A stretch of 64,000 bases of DNA, taken from Trichobilharzia szidati. Its lineage: Eukaryota; Platyhelminthes; Trematoda; Strigeidida; Schistosomatidae. The translations under genes and the position numbers were made by a program. This document shows positions 43,691-53,610 of the stretch, in pieces; the stretch's first letter is position 1, and every line of letters begins with the position of its first letter. Location: assembly GCA_944472155.2 (NCBI GenBank), contig OX235272.1, positions 87,798,020 to 87,862,019 of the forward strand, in the 5' to 3' direction. The notes below the pieces were generated by a model, which saw only the letters and a list, made by a program, of their open reading frames with translations, did no database searches and had not been told where the DNA came from.

Positions 43691-44280
43691 CTGGTTCAAA
43701 TAAAAATAAAGGAAATTTTGAAAGATATATAAAGAAAACAGTTTTGGTTTTCCATATCACCACTAACACATTTTTAATCCCACTTTGTCATTCTGAACTG
43801 TTTTTTGTTTTATGTTTTGAAGGCTAATTATCCCCAGATATATGACATTCAATCTATCATCATTTATTGCAATAAGTAGGTCACATCAACACATGAAGTG
43901 ATTTACATTTTATGCAAATCACTTGAATAACGAACGGGGATCCCTGTTACTTGTTTCAAAGGAGAGGTGGTGTGGTGTGGTGTGGTGTGAATGCATGCAC
44001 TTGACATGTGGATTATTTAAATTTATTTGGCATTTACATATGAAACATTTCGTCCAATAACTGAAACACACATACTCGCTGGTGTCACTTTTAATACATC
44101 TGTCAACAAAATATAAGAATGGATAATATTAGACGGATTATACATCCTTGCTGACAGATGGAAAGCAGTGTAACGGGACAAATTGTTTGGTAAATCCCTC
44201 CTGGACTATTTAATCACAATATTTATCCTTATTTGTCTTTGTCCCTGTTCAGTCTCTAATTATAATGCTTCTCTTTGTGG
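43691..44280. other. Unassigned, with GGTGT microsatellite
   Basis: A (GGTGT)n tract lies at about 43968-43990. The rest is unrecognised. Confidence 0.35.
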
Positions 44281-44817
44281 TTATGCGATAAACTAACAAT
44301 GTATTGTATTGATACAGCTACAGTCAGTAAGAAGCCTATTTTCATCAAACTCGACTACAAGGGCGACGACATTATGAGAATGGTAAATAAAAGATTAAGC
44401 GCAGCCCTGTCTAGGACGTATCCTGCAGCGTTATTAGTCTCTCTATCCTGAACAACCTATTCACTAGTGCAGTCAAAGATTGGCAAGTACCCCTCACACG
44501 TTACTCCAACTGTGTACACCATCTGTATCTGCGGGAGCAGTTACATTGGAAGAACAGAGAGGAGGGCCTACGTCAGATTTTGCGAACATGTGTCAAGGAG
44601 CCTTCGGTTAAAGGGACAGAATTGTTTAAGCTTTTCAATCGCCAAACACCTGATTGACACAGGACACCGAGTAGATGTGCTGGAATCATTGAAAATAATT
44701 AACAGACAAAGTACCTCAAGTCTTCTCAGGTCTGCTGAAGCTATAGCAATAAAACGATTGAAGCCTGACTTATGCGTCCAAAAAGAATCTGTTGTTGGAC
44801 TTCAATTATACTGGTGA
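44281..44817 (+). pseudogene. PLE-D-like GIY-YIG endonuclease, one stop codon
   Basis: A single reading frame with one TGA (44449-44451). It reads IFIKLDYKGDDIMRMVNKRL, AALSRTYPAALLVS (pre-endonuclease linker) and VYTICICGSSYIGRTERRAY (GIY-YIG core). FCEHVSRSLRLKGQ, IAKHLIDTGHRVDVLESLKI and AEAIAIKRLKPDLCVQKESV follow, then a stop. Diverged from the other PLE-D copies, so probably a separate subfamily. 5'-truncated with no RT domain. No flanking arms recognised. Confidence 0.8.
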
Positions 44818-45239
44818 CTCACTTCTTAGTAACTCTTTGTTTTCTAATTTTGTTAACTTATCTTTGAGGGTGATTCCTGTGGACAGAGTTTTTGATCCCG
44901 CCTTGTTGGGATTCTCAGGTACTTCTGACGGTCTACTTTTAGTTAACTAATTTTGTCCTACAGGGCTCGTTTGGCACTTGAAAGTACTCCTGACTGTTCA
45001 GTTGCCTAATCGCACTGTTGAGATAATTCCGAGTTTTTGATTTTATTATTGTTGAGTAGAACCACATAGATCTGTCGATGAATAATCGTCTTTTTGCTGT
45101 CTTTGAAGAGTTTTATGACTGTGCGTGTCTCAACGAAGTTTTGGACAGGTATACAGTAGGACTCAGTGATTGGTTTTCTGTTATCAGATGACAACGACTC
45201 GGTTTGGTCGTTACAAACAGTTTCCAATAATAATATAAT
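44818..45239. other. Unassigned
   Basis: Nothing recognised. Confidence 0.3.
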
Positions 45240-46115
45240 GATACCGAGCGAGGTCACGAACTGATATCAGCTAGGGAACCATAAACGATTAATACTCACT
45301 AATGGCTCGTTCGTCGAGTTAGACAATCTTCAGTTGCTTACAAACACCGCCCCACTGGTGATTGGACCCAGGATTTTGATGTCATAAGGCCAGGTTTTGG
45401 ACAATTTGTCCACTGGAATAGAATCCAATGGTCAAATGAATTCTCACTTCTGCTAATTAGCGAAATTTGTCCCATTTTACTGGCGGGTACCTGTCCTCAT
45501 AACTGCGTACTGTTGAAGAGTTCGAAACTAGGACAGAACAACTGTCCAGTACTGTTTAGCTTTCTCTAGTCCTCTAACCGATGTCATTTCCTTATCTGAT
45601 TTGAAACCAACCAAAACTTAGCAGACCAATACTTGAAAATATTAGTAATAATAACAGCAAAATAACCATTCAGCCAACAGGAACCGACTCTATGGCCAGC
45701 ACATGAATTCCAGTTTTGCGCGACCACTACCAGCTAGTGTTATAGCTGGCGAGTATTTGTCGTTACTCCCAACCTGTTATACGCCACTAGTCACGACTTC
45801 TCACTAGAACATCAGTTAACATCTTCCTTTAGTGAGTCACTAGCCAATATCAGATTAATTTTCAAGAAGTAAGTTGTGAGAATTGGATTTAGATTGATAT
45901 CAGCTGCCGGACGGTTTACGAGTGAGTCTTGGAAATTGATATTCCTGGGTTGGAACCTTTGTAGTTGCGATCTACGGATGAGTCCCAAACTAGGATGACG
46001 AAACAGATGTCCACTACTCCCTGATAGTGTTCAAAAGTTTCCTAACTGATATCAATCCATGGTAAAACTTGAAAAACAAATCAAATCCCTAAAAACGAAT
46101 TCCTGAAAAATAACG
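45240..46115. mobile_element. SINE-H cluster of alternating copies
   Basis: Four pieces: reverse 45240-45460, forward 45475-45640 (ribozyme 45503-45553 with GUACUG/CAGUAC stem I but GACAGAACA for the GAAAC box), reverse 45690-45875, forward 45890-46115. A series of head-to-head and tail-to-tail joints. Confidence 0.75.
45966..46020 (+). ncRNA. Hammerhead ribozyme, degenerate
   Basis: CUACGGAUGA then stem II GUCCCAAACUAGGAU, UGACGAAACAGAUGUCC and ACUACUCC. Box 1 reads CGGAUGA (U4 to G), otherwise well ordered. Confidence 0.55.
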
Positions 46116-46599
46116 ATAGCAATAATTTCAGAAAGTTAGTGGAGCTGCGCAGAAACAAATAACAAAAACAGACGCAGGATAAATAATTAATTAAAAAAAT
46201 ATATCTAATTTTTCCGCTTATTTTTTTAAAAACACAAGGTACAGATGTTCAACATAAAACTTCTACAATAATGAAAACAAACATTTTTTAACATTTCTAT
46301 GAAGGAAGCAGATGTTCATAATACTTGTTTCTCATTGATTTTCTTAGACTGATGAGTAGGGAATCTTGTGTTCTTTTTATTTTGGATGAATTATTCTGGT
46401 ATTAAGCAGCTAATTAATACTACATAAGAATGCATGATAATGAGGACACATTCTTTCGTAAGTTAAGTGATGTGAACATAAATGAGTAGACAGTTTTCGA
46501 CGACATTTTCATGTCAGTTAACAAGTGTGTAAGTAAACTTGTAAGGTTATATATGACATGCCTTAAACATGCTTGAAGTGTCATCAAGTAAAAACCATT
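46116..46599. other. Unassigned
   Basis: AT-rich; no feature recognised. Confidence 0.3.
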
Positions 46600-46650
46600 A
46601 ATTTTCAAGTATTGGTTTGTAGGGATTTTGATTGATGGGTTACAGGATTT
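46600..46650 (-). mobile_element. SINE-H tail fragment left of CR1L
   Basis: Minus strand tail (TTTTCAAGTATTGGTTTGT, GGTTACAGGATTTCAT), cut at the CR1L 5' junction. The matching forward head lies at 48285. Confidence 0.75.
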
Positions 46651-48284
46651 CATAATAATAATATAAAAATTATCCCTATACCAAAACCATCTTCTGGTAC
46701 TGATATTAAATTTAGGCCTATTGCAATTACTTCTCCTTATTTAAAATTGATGGAAAAATTACTTTTACTTCGTCTTGAACCTTCATTGAAACCTTTTAAT
46801 GATCCTAAACAATTTACATATAAACATGGTAGAAGTACCTTGGATGCTGCGGTTGTCTTATATCATAATGTTGTTTCTTGTTTAGACAAAGGTGCCAAAT
46901 ATGTTCGTGGTGCTTTCCTAGACTACACAACTGCTTTTGACTCTGTACCTAGGGGCCTTTTATTAAATAAGCTCTCCTTGACGCACACAGCATCCTGGGT
47001 TAAGAGTTGGCTGCATTCTTATTTTTCTGATAGAATGCAGTATACTGCATATAATGGCAAATCTTCTTCTGCTTTGCTTACAAAAGCCGGTGTTCCTCAA
47101 GGTGCCGTCCTCTCTCCTTTTCTTTTTTCTTTCTTCCTACACGACCTGCCACATTTAAACGAAACTAATTTTGTCAAATATGCTGATGATCTGACTGTAT
47201 CACTGCCTATCACTTCCGAGTCTGACTGCTCCAAACTTAATAGCTTTCTGTTGGACATCAGCAAGTGGTCTAAGTCAAATGGTCTTATGTTAAATCCTTC
47301 CAAATGTCAGGCAGTTAACTTTACTTTCAAGCATCGACGTGACATACATGAACTAGTTAGTTCCCATGATGCCTGTAGCATAGATGGCACGGAAATTGAA
47401 ACCAAGTCAAGCATTAAATACCTTGGATTAGTTCTTTCCTCTGACCTTTCATGGTCATCCCATATCTTATTAATCTCTAAGAAAATGTTTCGTCTTACCT
47501 TCTACATTAAAAAGTTAAGACAATCAGGTATCAACCAACCTTTAGTTCTGCAATTTTTAAACTCCTGTATTTTACCTATTGTACTCTATTGCTCTCCATT
47601 AATCTTTCCTGGGCTTCTCAAAAAAGACTATGTCATATTACGAAGGGTATTAAATGCTGTGAGTAGGGCTTGTGGTTTGCCACTGCGTGAGCTCGCCAAT
47701 AGTATAGTCGAGAGACACATAAATTCCTGTACAAAATGGGCAAAGGCCGTACTGTCAGACCCTCTGCACCTCCTTTATTCACAACTATCCCCTTGTATCT
47801 CATCAGGTAGGACGAGAAGTCAATATAAGAAGTTATATGCTCGAACCACTAAGTACAAAAATTCTACAATACCGTATTTAGCCCATATTTTATGTGATGA
47901 AGACTCTGTTAGACGTGAAACATATAAGTTACTATGTAATTAGCAAAGTGAATCGACCCTTTCATTGTTCATCTTTCTGTAATCTTATGGTGTCACCCTT
48001 TCTATCGTTTAATTATAACTTTGCTATTTTTATTTTAGTTGTTATTACTATTATTACTATAATTTTATACTTTATGCATATTTTTCTCCGTATTGCTTAC
48101 AGTAATTTGCTAAATAGCTGCTATAACAACGTTTTGTTATTATTATGTAATTTTTATTTTGTTTTATTGTTGTCGTTTTTGAGTAAATTAGATGCAATAT
48201 TGTACTGAATGCTGAAAATTCCTTGCTGTATCATTAGTACTGTTTTTGGAATAAAGCAAATTATTATTAATATTATTATTAATG
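46651..48284 (+). mobile_element. CR1L LINE, best-preserved copy
   Basis: A 5'-truncated 1.6-kb copy with an intact RT frame, stop at 47941-47943, T-rich 3' noncoding region and the terminal TGCTGAAAATTCCTTGC, GGAATAAAGCAAATTATTAT, ATT-repeat signature. It is inserted between two SINE-H pieces. Least decayed LINE here, so probably the youngest. Confidence 0.9.
46654..47943 (+). CDS. CR1/jockey-group reverse transcriptase, 5'-truncated open frame
   Basis: About 430 uninterrupted codons. KIIPIPKPSSGTDIKFRPIA is the RT N-terminal block. Counting from the codon at 46747, FTYKHGRSTLDAAVVL starts near residue 23. AFLDYTTAFDSVP (56-68) is motif A with the first catalytic Asp. AGVPQGAVLSPFLFSFF (114-130) is motif B. 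FVKYADDLTVS (142-151) is motif C with YADD at 47179-47190. IKYLGLVLSSDLSWSSHI is the thumb-side block, and SRTTKY/ARTTKYKNSTIPYLAHIL-type sequence ends the ORF. All RT catalytic residues are present. The upstream endonuclease is absent, so the copy cannot move on its own, and no start codon with context is evident (the frame simply opens at the truncation). Confidence 0.9.
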   Translation, partial: NNNIKIIPIPKPSSGTDIKFRPIAITSPYLKLMEKLLLLRLEPSLKPFNDPKQFTYKHGRSTLDAAVVLYHNVVSCLDKGAKYVRGAFLDYTTAFDSVPRGLLLNKLSLTHTASWVKSWLHSYFSDRMQYTAYNGKSSSALLTKAGVPQGAVLSPFLFSFFLHDLPHLNETNFVKYADDLTVSLPITSESDCSKLNSFLLDISKWSKSNGLMLNPSKCQAVNFTFKHRRDIHELVSSHDACSIDGTEIETKSSIKYLGLVLSSDLSWSSHILLISKKMFRLTFYIKKLRQSGINQPLVLQFLNSCILPIVLYCSPLIFPGLLKKDYVILRRVLNAVSRACGLPLRELANSIVERHINSCTKWAKAVLSDPLHLLYSQLSPCISSGRTRSQYKKLYARTTKYKNSTIPYLAHILCDEDSVRRETYKLLCN

Positions 48285-48455
48285 TTCTACGAGCTCGCCT
48301 TGGGTTCGAAGCCCACATTATGGGTGCGTGCTTCTGAAGAGTCCCAAACTAGGTTGACGAAACAGTTAGCTGTCCAGTACTCCCTGCAGGTTTTCCAATT
48401 GTCCTCTAACCGATATCAGCTCATGATGAAATCCTTTAACCACTGAGTTAATAAT
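48285..48455 (+). mobile_element. SINE-H fragment right of CR1L
   Basis: Head from CTACGAGCTCGCC (A-box side lost), B box GGGTTCGAAGCCC, hammerhead 48324-48384 (UUCUGAAGAGUCCC; GAAAC intact; stem III enlarged to AGUUAGCUGUCC), tail to GAAATCCTTTAACCAC. Confidence 0.75.
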
Positions 48456-48607
48456 CTTCCCTTATTGATTCACCAGTTTCATAGTATGATTGTTTCATCT
48501 GATATACATGTATCTGCATTCATTACTGCATAATTATTATTTGTAAAGTGTAATAAGACCGTGAAATATAATAAAATATTTGAAAATAATGGATCTAACC
48601 CTTACGG

Positions 48608-48660
48608 GTGCGTACCACTGATGGGTCCTAAACTAGGACGAAACAGGTGTTCAGTACTCC
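48608..48660 (+). ncRNA. Hammerhead ribozyme, well preserved
   Basis: GUACCA, box 1 CUGAUGG (A9 to G), stem II GUCCUAAACUAGGAC with perfect 4-bp pairing, GAAAC, AGGUGUU before CAGUACUCC. Stem I pairs only partly. Confidence 0.6.
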
Positions 48661-48989
48661 CTGTTGGTTTTCAGTGGTTCTCCGATTGATGTCAATCCAT
48701 GATGAAACTTGAGATAAATCAAATCTCTACAAACTAGCTCTTGAAAATTAATCCAATGCTCACTATTGACTGAATACAGGAAGAAGTCATGTGGATTTCC
48801 ACTGAGAGTTCGTGACCAGTGGGGTTTATCAAGTCGGGAGTGAGGACAAATACTTGTTGATGATATTGGCTGGTGCCAATCGCGCTAAAATTATGAATTA
48901 GCAGGATGTGGAACTTATGAGCTGATTCTCAGTAGCTGAATGGTTGACGAGCTCTCCTTGAACCAGAAAGTCCTGAGTTCAAAGCCAGG

Positions 48990-49040
48990 TGGATGAGTGA
49001 AGAGTCCCAAACTAGGACGAAACAACTGTCCAGTACTCCG
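48990..49040 (+). ncRNA. Hammerhead ribozyme, C3-substituted
   Basis: GAUGAGUGAAGA, stem II GUCCCAAACUAGGAC perfect, GAAACAACUGUC then CAGUACUCCG. The 5' strand of stem I is decayed. Confidence 0.6.
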
Positions 49041-49155
49041 TTGGTCATCTAAGCGATATCAATCCGTGATCAGAACTGAAACAAATCAAATCCCCACAAA
49101 CTAACTTTTGAAAATAACTGAATATAAATAAAAGGTGTTCACATATAATTTAGCT

Positions 49156-50038
49156 ATTCAAAAAATTTTTTAAATCATGGAAAATTCCCATTGTAACATA
49201 TAGAAAATCAAAACAAATGATTCAGCGAAGAGACTCTTTTCAACGAATTTATCATCAAGCTGTACAATCGTATATATATGGTTTTTAAGAAATTATATCC
49301 GGTGAGGGAATTGAAACATAGGTGTGAATGCATGAAATAATAATAATATGAAGTGCGAAGGCAAAGAGTAATCTACCCAAATCCCTACGTACCCGACTCA
49401 TCTGTATTGCTGAAGCTTTGGCTATCGAAACAGAAAAGCCAGATCTCTGTGTACAGAAGAAGTTCGTTCAACCCCTGCAACTTTCATGGTCTTAATCCCT
49501 CTATGCTAAAGTATGGTAATCCCCAATCATACTTTAGCTCTACCAACTCTCCATTTTTTCATTTTTGTCTATTCAATTTGTATACTCTTCCTTATTAAGT
49601 CAATTGTTACTATTACTACTCTCACTTTTAATTGTCCCCGGTATTATTTCACTTGTTCCACTTGTCATTCTAAATCAATTCCTTTATACAACATTAAATT
49701 CTATGCTATTAAATTTCACACAATATTACGTAACGTTTTTATTTTTTCGATTTGTCTACTAATCTTATAATTGCACACCTTTTTCTATCCATCCTATGAT
49801 TATCTATATATGACATCAATTTGCTTTGCCACTTGACCTTTAACTACGATTATAATCACAAACATTTTAGTTTTAATTGCACTTCATATTATTATTATTT
49901 CATGCATTCACACCTATGTTTCAATTCCCTCACCGGATATAACTTCTTAAAAACCATATATATACGATTGTACAGCTTGATGATAAATTCGTTGAAAAGA
50001 GTCTCTTCGCTGAATCATTTGTTTTGATTCAAAAAATT
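49156..50038. mobile_element. PLE-D insertion unit with target-site duplication
   Basis: Bounded by the 12-bp duplication ATTCAAAAAATT (49156-49167 and 50027-50038). Left arm 49211-49350 and right arm 49890-50026 are inverted copies (TTCAATTCCCTCACCGG, GATTGTACAGC, AGAGTCTCTTCGCTGAATC). A 43-nt extension (49168-49210) precedes the left arm only, as described for Penelope elements. Between the arms is a plus-strand C-terminal remnant (IAEALAIETEKPDLCVQKKF, about 49400-49470) plus T-rich noncoding sequence. Confidence 0.85.
49970..50018 (+). ncRNA. Hammerhead-like motif in PLE-D arm
   Basis: Stem I CAGC/GCUG (plus GUA/UCA outer pairs), box 1 UUGAUGA (C3 to U), stem II closing on a UUCG loop (AAUUCGUU), GAAA, stem III AAGA-GUC-UCUU, then UC at the predicted cut. 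Best of the PLE-D copies. The inverted copy lies at about 49219-49262 on the minus strand. Confidence 0.5.
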
Positions 50039-50244
50039 CTCACAATCTTTACTAACACCCTGATATTCAATTATATTAATCTTCTGAGGCAATGTAATTT
50101 ATCACAGTATGAAAATGACATGTAAGCGTTAATGGATTATGCATGTTATCCGAGATTCTTTTCTAGCAGGTGATATTTGTATACATGTGAATAAGGTGTC
50201 TTCCTAAATGCTTTATTTTAATAAATATACTAATTACAATTGTT

Positions 50245-50635
50245 ACTTTAGGTTCCAAGTGGAATAAAAGGTTTTAACAGTACACTTTTGTTTCGTTCTG
50301 TCCTCTTCAGCTGGCCTCACGACTGCCTATAGGCTCTCATCTACCCCTTGTTTATCATTCTGGTTGCACTCTACTGTCTGCAGTGTAATGTTATTCGATG
50401 GTCTCCTCAGTTTGTGTCCGATCCGTCTCTATTTTCCTCGAAACATTTGTTGAGAAATGGGTCACTGATTGGTTCGTTAACTGACGAGGTTCGTTATTAC
50501 TAATTCACTGTGACCTGCTATCTGATCTCCGGTATCGAATCAGAGAAGTCAGCTGTTGATAAGAGTCTAAAGTCTTTTAGAAATGCCTTTTATAACTCAC
50601 CAGTTGTGTGAACCAAATAGAAGAACTGATTTAAT
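50245..50635 (-). pseudogene. RTE-A LINE, 3' part of copy split by PLE-C
   Basis: Minus strand: QIKSVLLFGSHNW (canonical 'NVKSVLLYGSETW'), decayed 'RWIGHTLR' and 3' end TTCCACTTGGAACC. Continues an element whose 5' part is at 51453-52130. Confidence 0.75.
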
Positions 50636-51452
50636 TTGGAATTATTGTGTTCTCTGAGGAGCTGGTTGGTTTAATTGCTAAGCTTTCGTCATCCTTCTGG
50701 ACAACATCTCCCTTCGGCGCAAGTTTTAGCATAAATGAACTCATTTGAATTTTCCACGAATGATATAATTGTGTCTCCTGGCAACCATCTAAGAATTCTC
50801 TGGCACTTTTGGTGTTTCTTCTGTTTAAACTTCCAACATTATCCCAATCAAATTGATGTCCATAATTATCTACATGCATTGATATGAAACAATACGTATC
50901 ATGTGTTTTTACAGTTAATTTGTGTTCCTGGATTCTGATTCGAAGGGGACGCCCACTTTGGCCGATGTAATGTCTGTTACAGTTCATACAATTTATTTTG
51001 TAAATGGTATTAATTTTATCTTCTTTTTCTGTTGGATCTTTCGGTTTGCACAATATCGAATGAAGTGATTGTGCTGGCTGGCTTGTGTGTTATGTCTATT
51101 TCAAACGGTTTTAATATTCTAGCTATTATTTCAAATATTTTTTTATATGTATTGAATGGTTGGAGGCAATCGGCAGGAAGCCTTGGACCAGGTTTCGTGC
51201 TAGTTGGACTCAATAGCAGGCGTATCTGCACTGAAGGACTATGTCTTGTGCATGTGGTAAATTCAGTCTGCACCGAACATAGGACTAACAATTACACAGT
51301 ACTAGGCAAAATGAATTTTCTTGTGGTCATTGATGTTATCTTGTTGTTGGTCTTATGACTCGCGTTTGAACGCCCCTTGGTGAAATTTTGAGGATATCTA
51401 TTCTTTTTGAAGATGATTAGAAGGTATTTCACCTCTATGCTATTCAACACCG
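50636..51452 (-). mobile_element. PLE-C inserted in RTE-A
   Basis: The minus-strand coding region has KYLLIIFKKNRYPQN (end of RT), IARILKPFEIDITHKPA, then NTIYKINCMNCNRHYIGQSG, RPLRIRIQEHKLTVKTHD and HQFDWDNVGSLNRRNTKSA. It ends in the GATGTTGTCCAGAAGG hairpin and GAGAACAC block at the left. The GIY-YIG region is one of the best preserved (50631-51053 open). Flanked by a 13-bp target duplication with one mismatch: GAACTGATTTAAT (50623-50635) and GAACTGACTTAAT (51453-51465). Interrupted by SINE-S. Confidence 0.85.
51151..51305 (-). mobile_element. SINE-S fragment inserted in PLE-C
   Basis: Minus strand: hairpin-side sequence GTGCAGACTGAATTTACC, then CACGAAACCTGGTCC and TGCCTCCAACCATTC end at the left. 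The tRNA-like head is not recognisable. It splits the PLE-C linker. Confidence 0.7.
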
Positions 51453-52130
51453 GAACTGACTTAATATCACTTTTGAAGTTCTGCATTTTATTGTTTATGC
51501 TGAGTTAAATTCAGCAGATTCCCACACTGACTTGTCTTTCCTTTCCAGTCCTGGCTGGTTGTGACATCCTCATCCGTGTGGTCGCCTGTATTTGAAAAGA
51601 TACCGGCTAGATAGGAGAAAGAAATGATGTTGTTCACATTTCTTTCGTTGATCGTAACTGGGTGTGGTCACTGTTTGATTATCTTCATCACCTCTATCCT
51701 CTCTAACTTCCATTGATATCCTGTCTTCTCCACCTACCTCTTCTGACAGCTTCTTGGTTTTCACCTGCAGATCTTCGAGTTTGTGTGACATTGGAAATAA
51801 ATCATCTACGAAGTCCAAATCTTCTAGGGTCTTCTTATCGGTCTACTTCATCTCTATCTTGGCGTCCTCCACAGTTTCTTGCATGATTCAGTCAACAGAG
51901 GTAAGGAATATCATCGGTGATAGTAGACAACAGCTTTCTCTCACTGCTGTATTCACTTCAAAGGCTTCTTCACTGAGTTTTCCTCTGTGAATCACTTGAC
52001 AAGTAGGATTTCCATATAGTTGTTGAATGGGGCTGATAAATATTTGGGTCACTCTGCAGTTGTAATCAAGTGCTAAAAACGATAAGCATTTAACGAGAAA
52101 ACGGGTGTATTCCAAATAATTCACTGAATT
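51453..52130 (-). pseudogene. RTE-A LINE reverse transcriptase remnant
   Basis: Minus strand: NPTCQVIHRGKLSEEAFEVN, TAVRESCCLLSPMIF (motif B, canonical TGVRQGCLLSP), IMQETVEDAKIEMK, LDFVDDLFPMSHKLEDLQVK (motif C, F-DDL with both Asp), then the decayed SFTYLGS region and KSVWESAEFNSA, MQNFKSDIKSVPVL. The best RTE-A RT core in the window, but frame-shifted. Confidence 0.8.
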
Positions 52131-52489
52131 GTGTTGTAGTAACATTCAATGAGTGACTTTTGTATTTTGAATCACTCGATTATGCGGTTAATTTGTCAGT
52201 CATTCTCAGATAATTCACTGATATCAGTTTCTATTTTCATAATTATTCTGATCTTCTCATATACTACTTATTTTATAGTTTATAAGTAATTAATTTATGA
52301 ACCAACAATTAGCTGAATACACGATGGTATGATCTTTGAGACTTTGGTGGAAAAGAAACATAAACTGGACTGACTGTTCATTCAATTATATGTCCAAATC
52401 GTATTTTTTACTTTTGCGATTATTTAAAATGTTTTCAGTTGGATGATTTACGAGTTTCTAAAAAAAACTTAAGAAAAAGCATCATGGTG
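52131..52489. other. Unassigned
   Basis: Nothing recognised. Confidence 0.3.
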
Positions 52490-53610
52490 GGTGGTAACTA
52501 GCCTTAAAGTGTACTCCAGTGCATGAGATGACTGTTCCTATGATTACGAGCGCAAATTGCAGGTCATTACCGAACAATATTAATTATTTAGATGCTCTAT
52601 TATGTTCAAATATTTATCGTAATATAGGTGTAACAACGCTCCATGAATCATATGATGACAATTTAATCTCTCTGAATGGGTGCACTGTGTACAGACAAGA
52701 CTGAAGCAGTTCAAGGAAGAAGGGAAGTGGTGGTGTTGCTACTTTTATCACTTCTCAGGGTTCCATCACCAATAACGTCTGCTTCAAAATTCTCAAATGA
52801 TAATACTGACTGTACAACTGTTAAATGTCGACCTAAACACCTGTCTAAGTACAGCTTAATTTTTATCAAGAACATTTATGTTACAATTTGTTGTAGTACT
52901 TCAGAACTATCTATGGTTGTTGATGAATTCACTATCTTCGCTGCCACCTGTTTTGGTAGCTTAGTGACCATAGTGACAGGAGATTTTAGTTCTTGTGACT
53001 GCAGTTTTCTTACAGTGGTTAATACGCTTGGTCTTTATTTATAAATGACTCCGGAATATATGAAGCTCGTATAAGAGCCCAACAGTTTAACTGCGATCAT
53101 TGTATAGTACGGGTTTTATCCAAAATTAATGGAAAGTTCCAAAAATGAACATTTTCACGGTTGTCCAAGAAAACTGTACATAGATGTTGCTCTAAGGAGA
53201 ATGTTCAAAATCTTAGCAGCATGATCAAAGACACAAGGTGAGACTAGTTGAATAAAGACTCTGTCGATGACACTATCTCAAATAATACACGTTATCTCGA
53301 ATTTTATCATTACACCTGTTGTCCCATAGAAACATTCAGATTTGACAATTTCTCCTCCCCCCTCATCTTAAAAAAGTTCGCAGGGAAAAGGAATACCTAT
53401 GTAATATGAAGGATAACATTGGTGTGAAAACATTTAACACCCTAATCAATTCTAAAGTGCATAGGTTGAATTCAGTTTATAACCAGAAGTTCATACCCTG
53501 CAAAATGCCTCTAATATATGAAAAGTTTTCAAAGAAATTATTAGTAGTAAGCAGATAAATAGTACTGTTTTTGGAATAAAGTAGATCATTATTATTTATT
53601 ACTATTATAC
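52490..53610 (+). pseudogene. CR1L LINE endonuclease copy, internally deleted
   Basis: The N-terminal AP-endonuclease region: VPMITSANCRSLPNNINYLD (first EN block), IGVTTLHESYDDNLISLNGC, then GGVATFI, decayed 'GDFNSWD' (FSSCDCSFL in another frame) and CDHCIVRVLSKINGKFQK (SDH block with Ser to Cys). It continues to about 53540, then jumps to the LINE's 3' tail (AGTACTGTTTTTGGAATAAAG, 53563-53583), skipping the whole RT. Confidence 0.8.

Larger units (their letters stand above)
48590..49115 (+). mobile_element. SINE-H tandem (1.4 units)
   Basis: First unit: only the end of the head, hammerhead and tail (48590-48745). A full unit follows immediately (48765-49115) with 5' block, TGGCTGGTGCCAATCGC, head and hammerhead. 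The tail-to-head link ACTGATGCTCACTATTGACTG-like sequence recurs at 2747 and 28085. Two ribozymes in the same orientation 380 nt apart. Confidence 0.8.
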
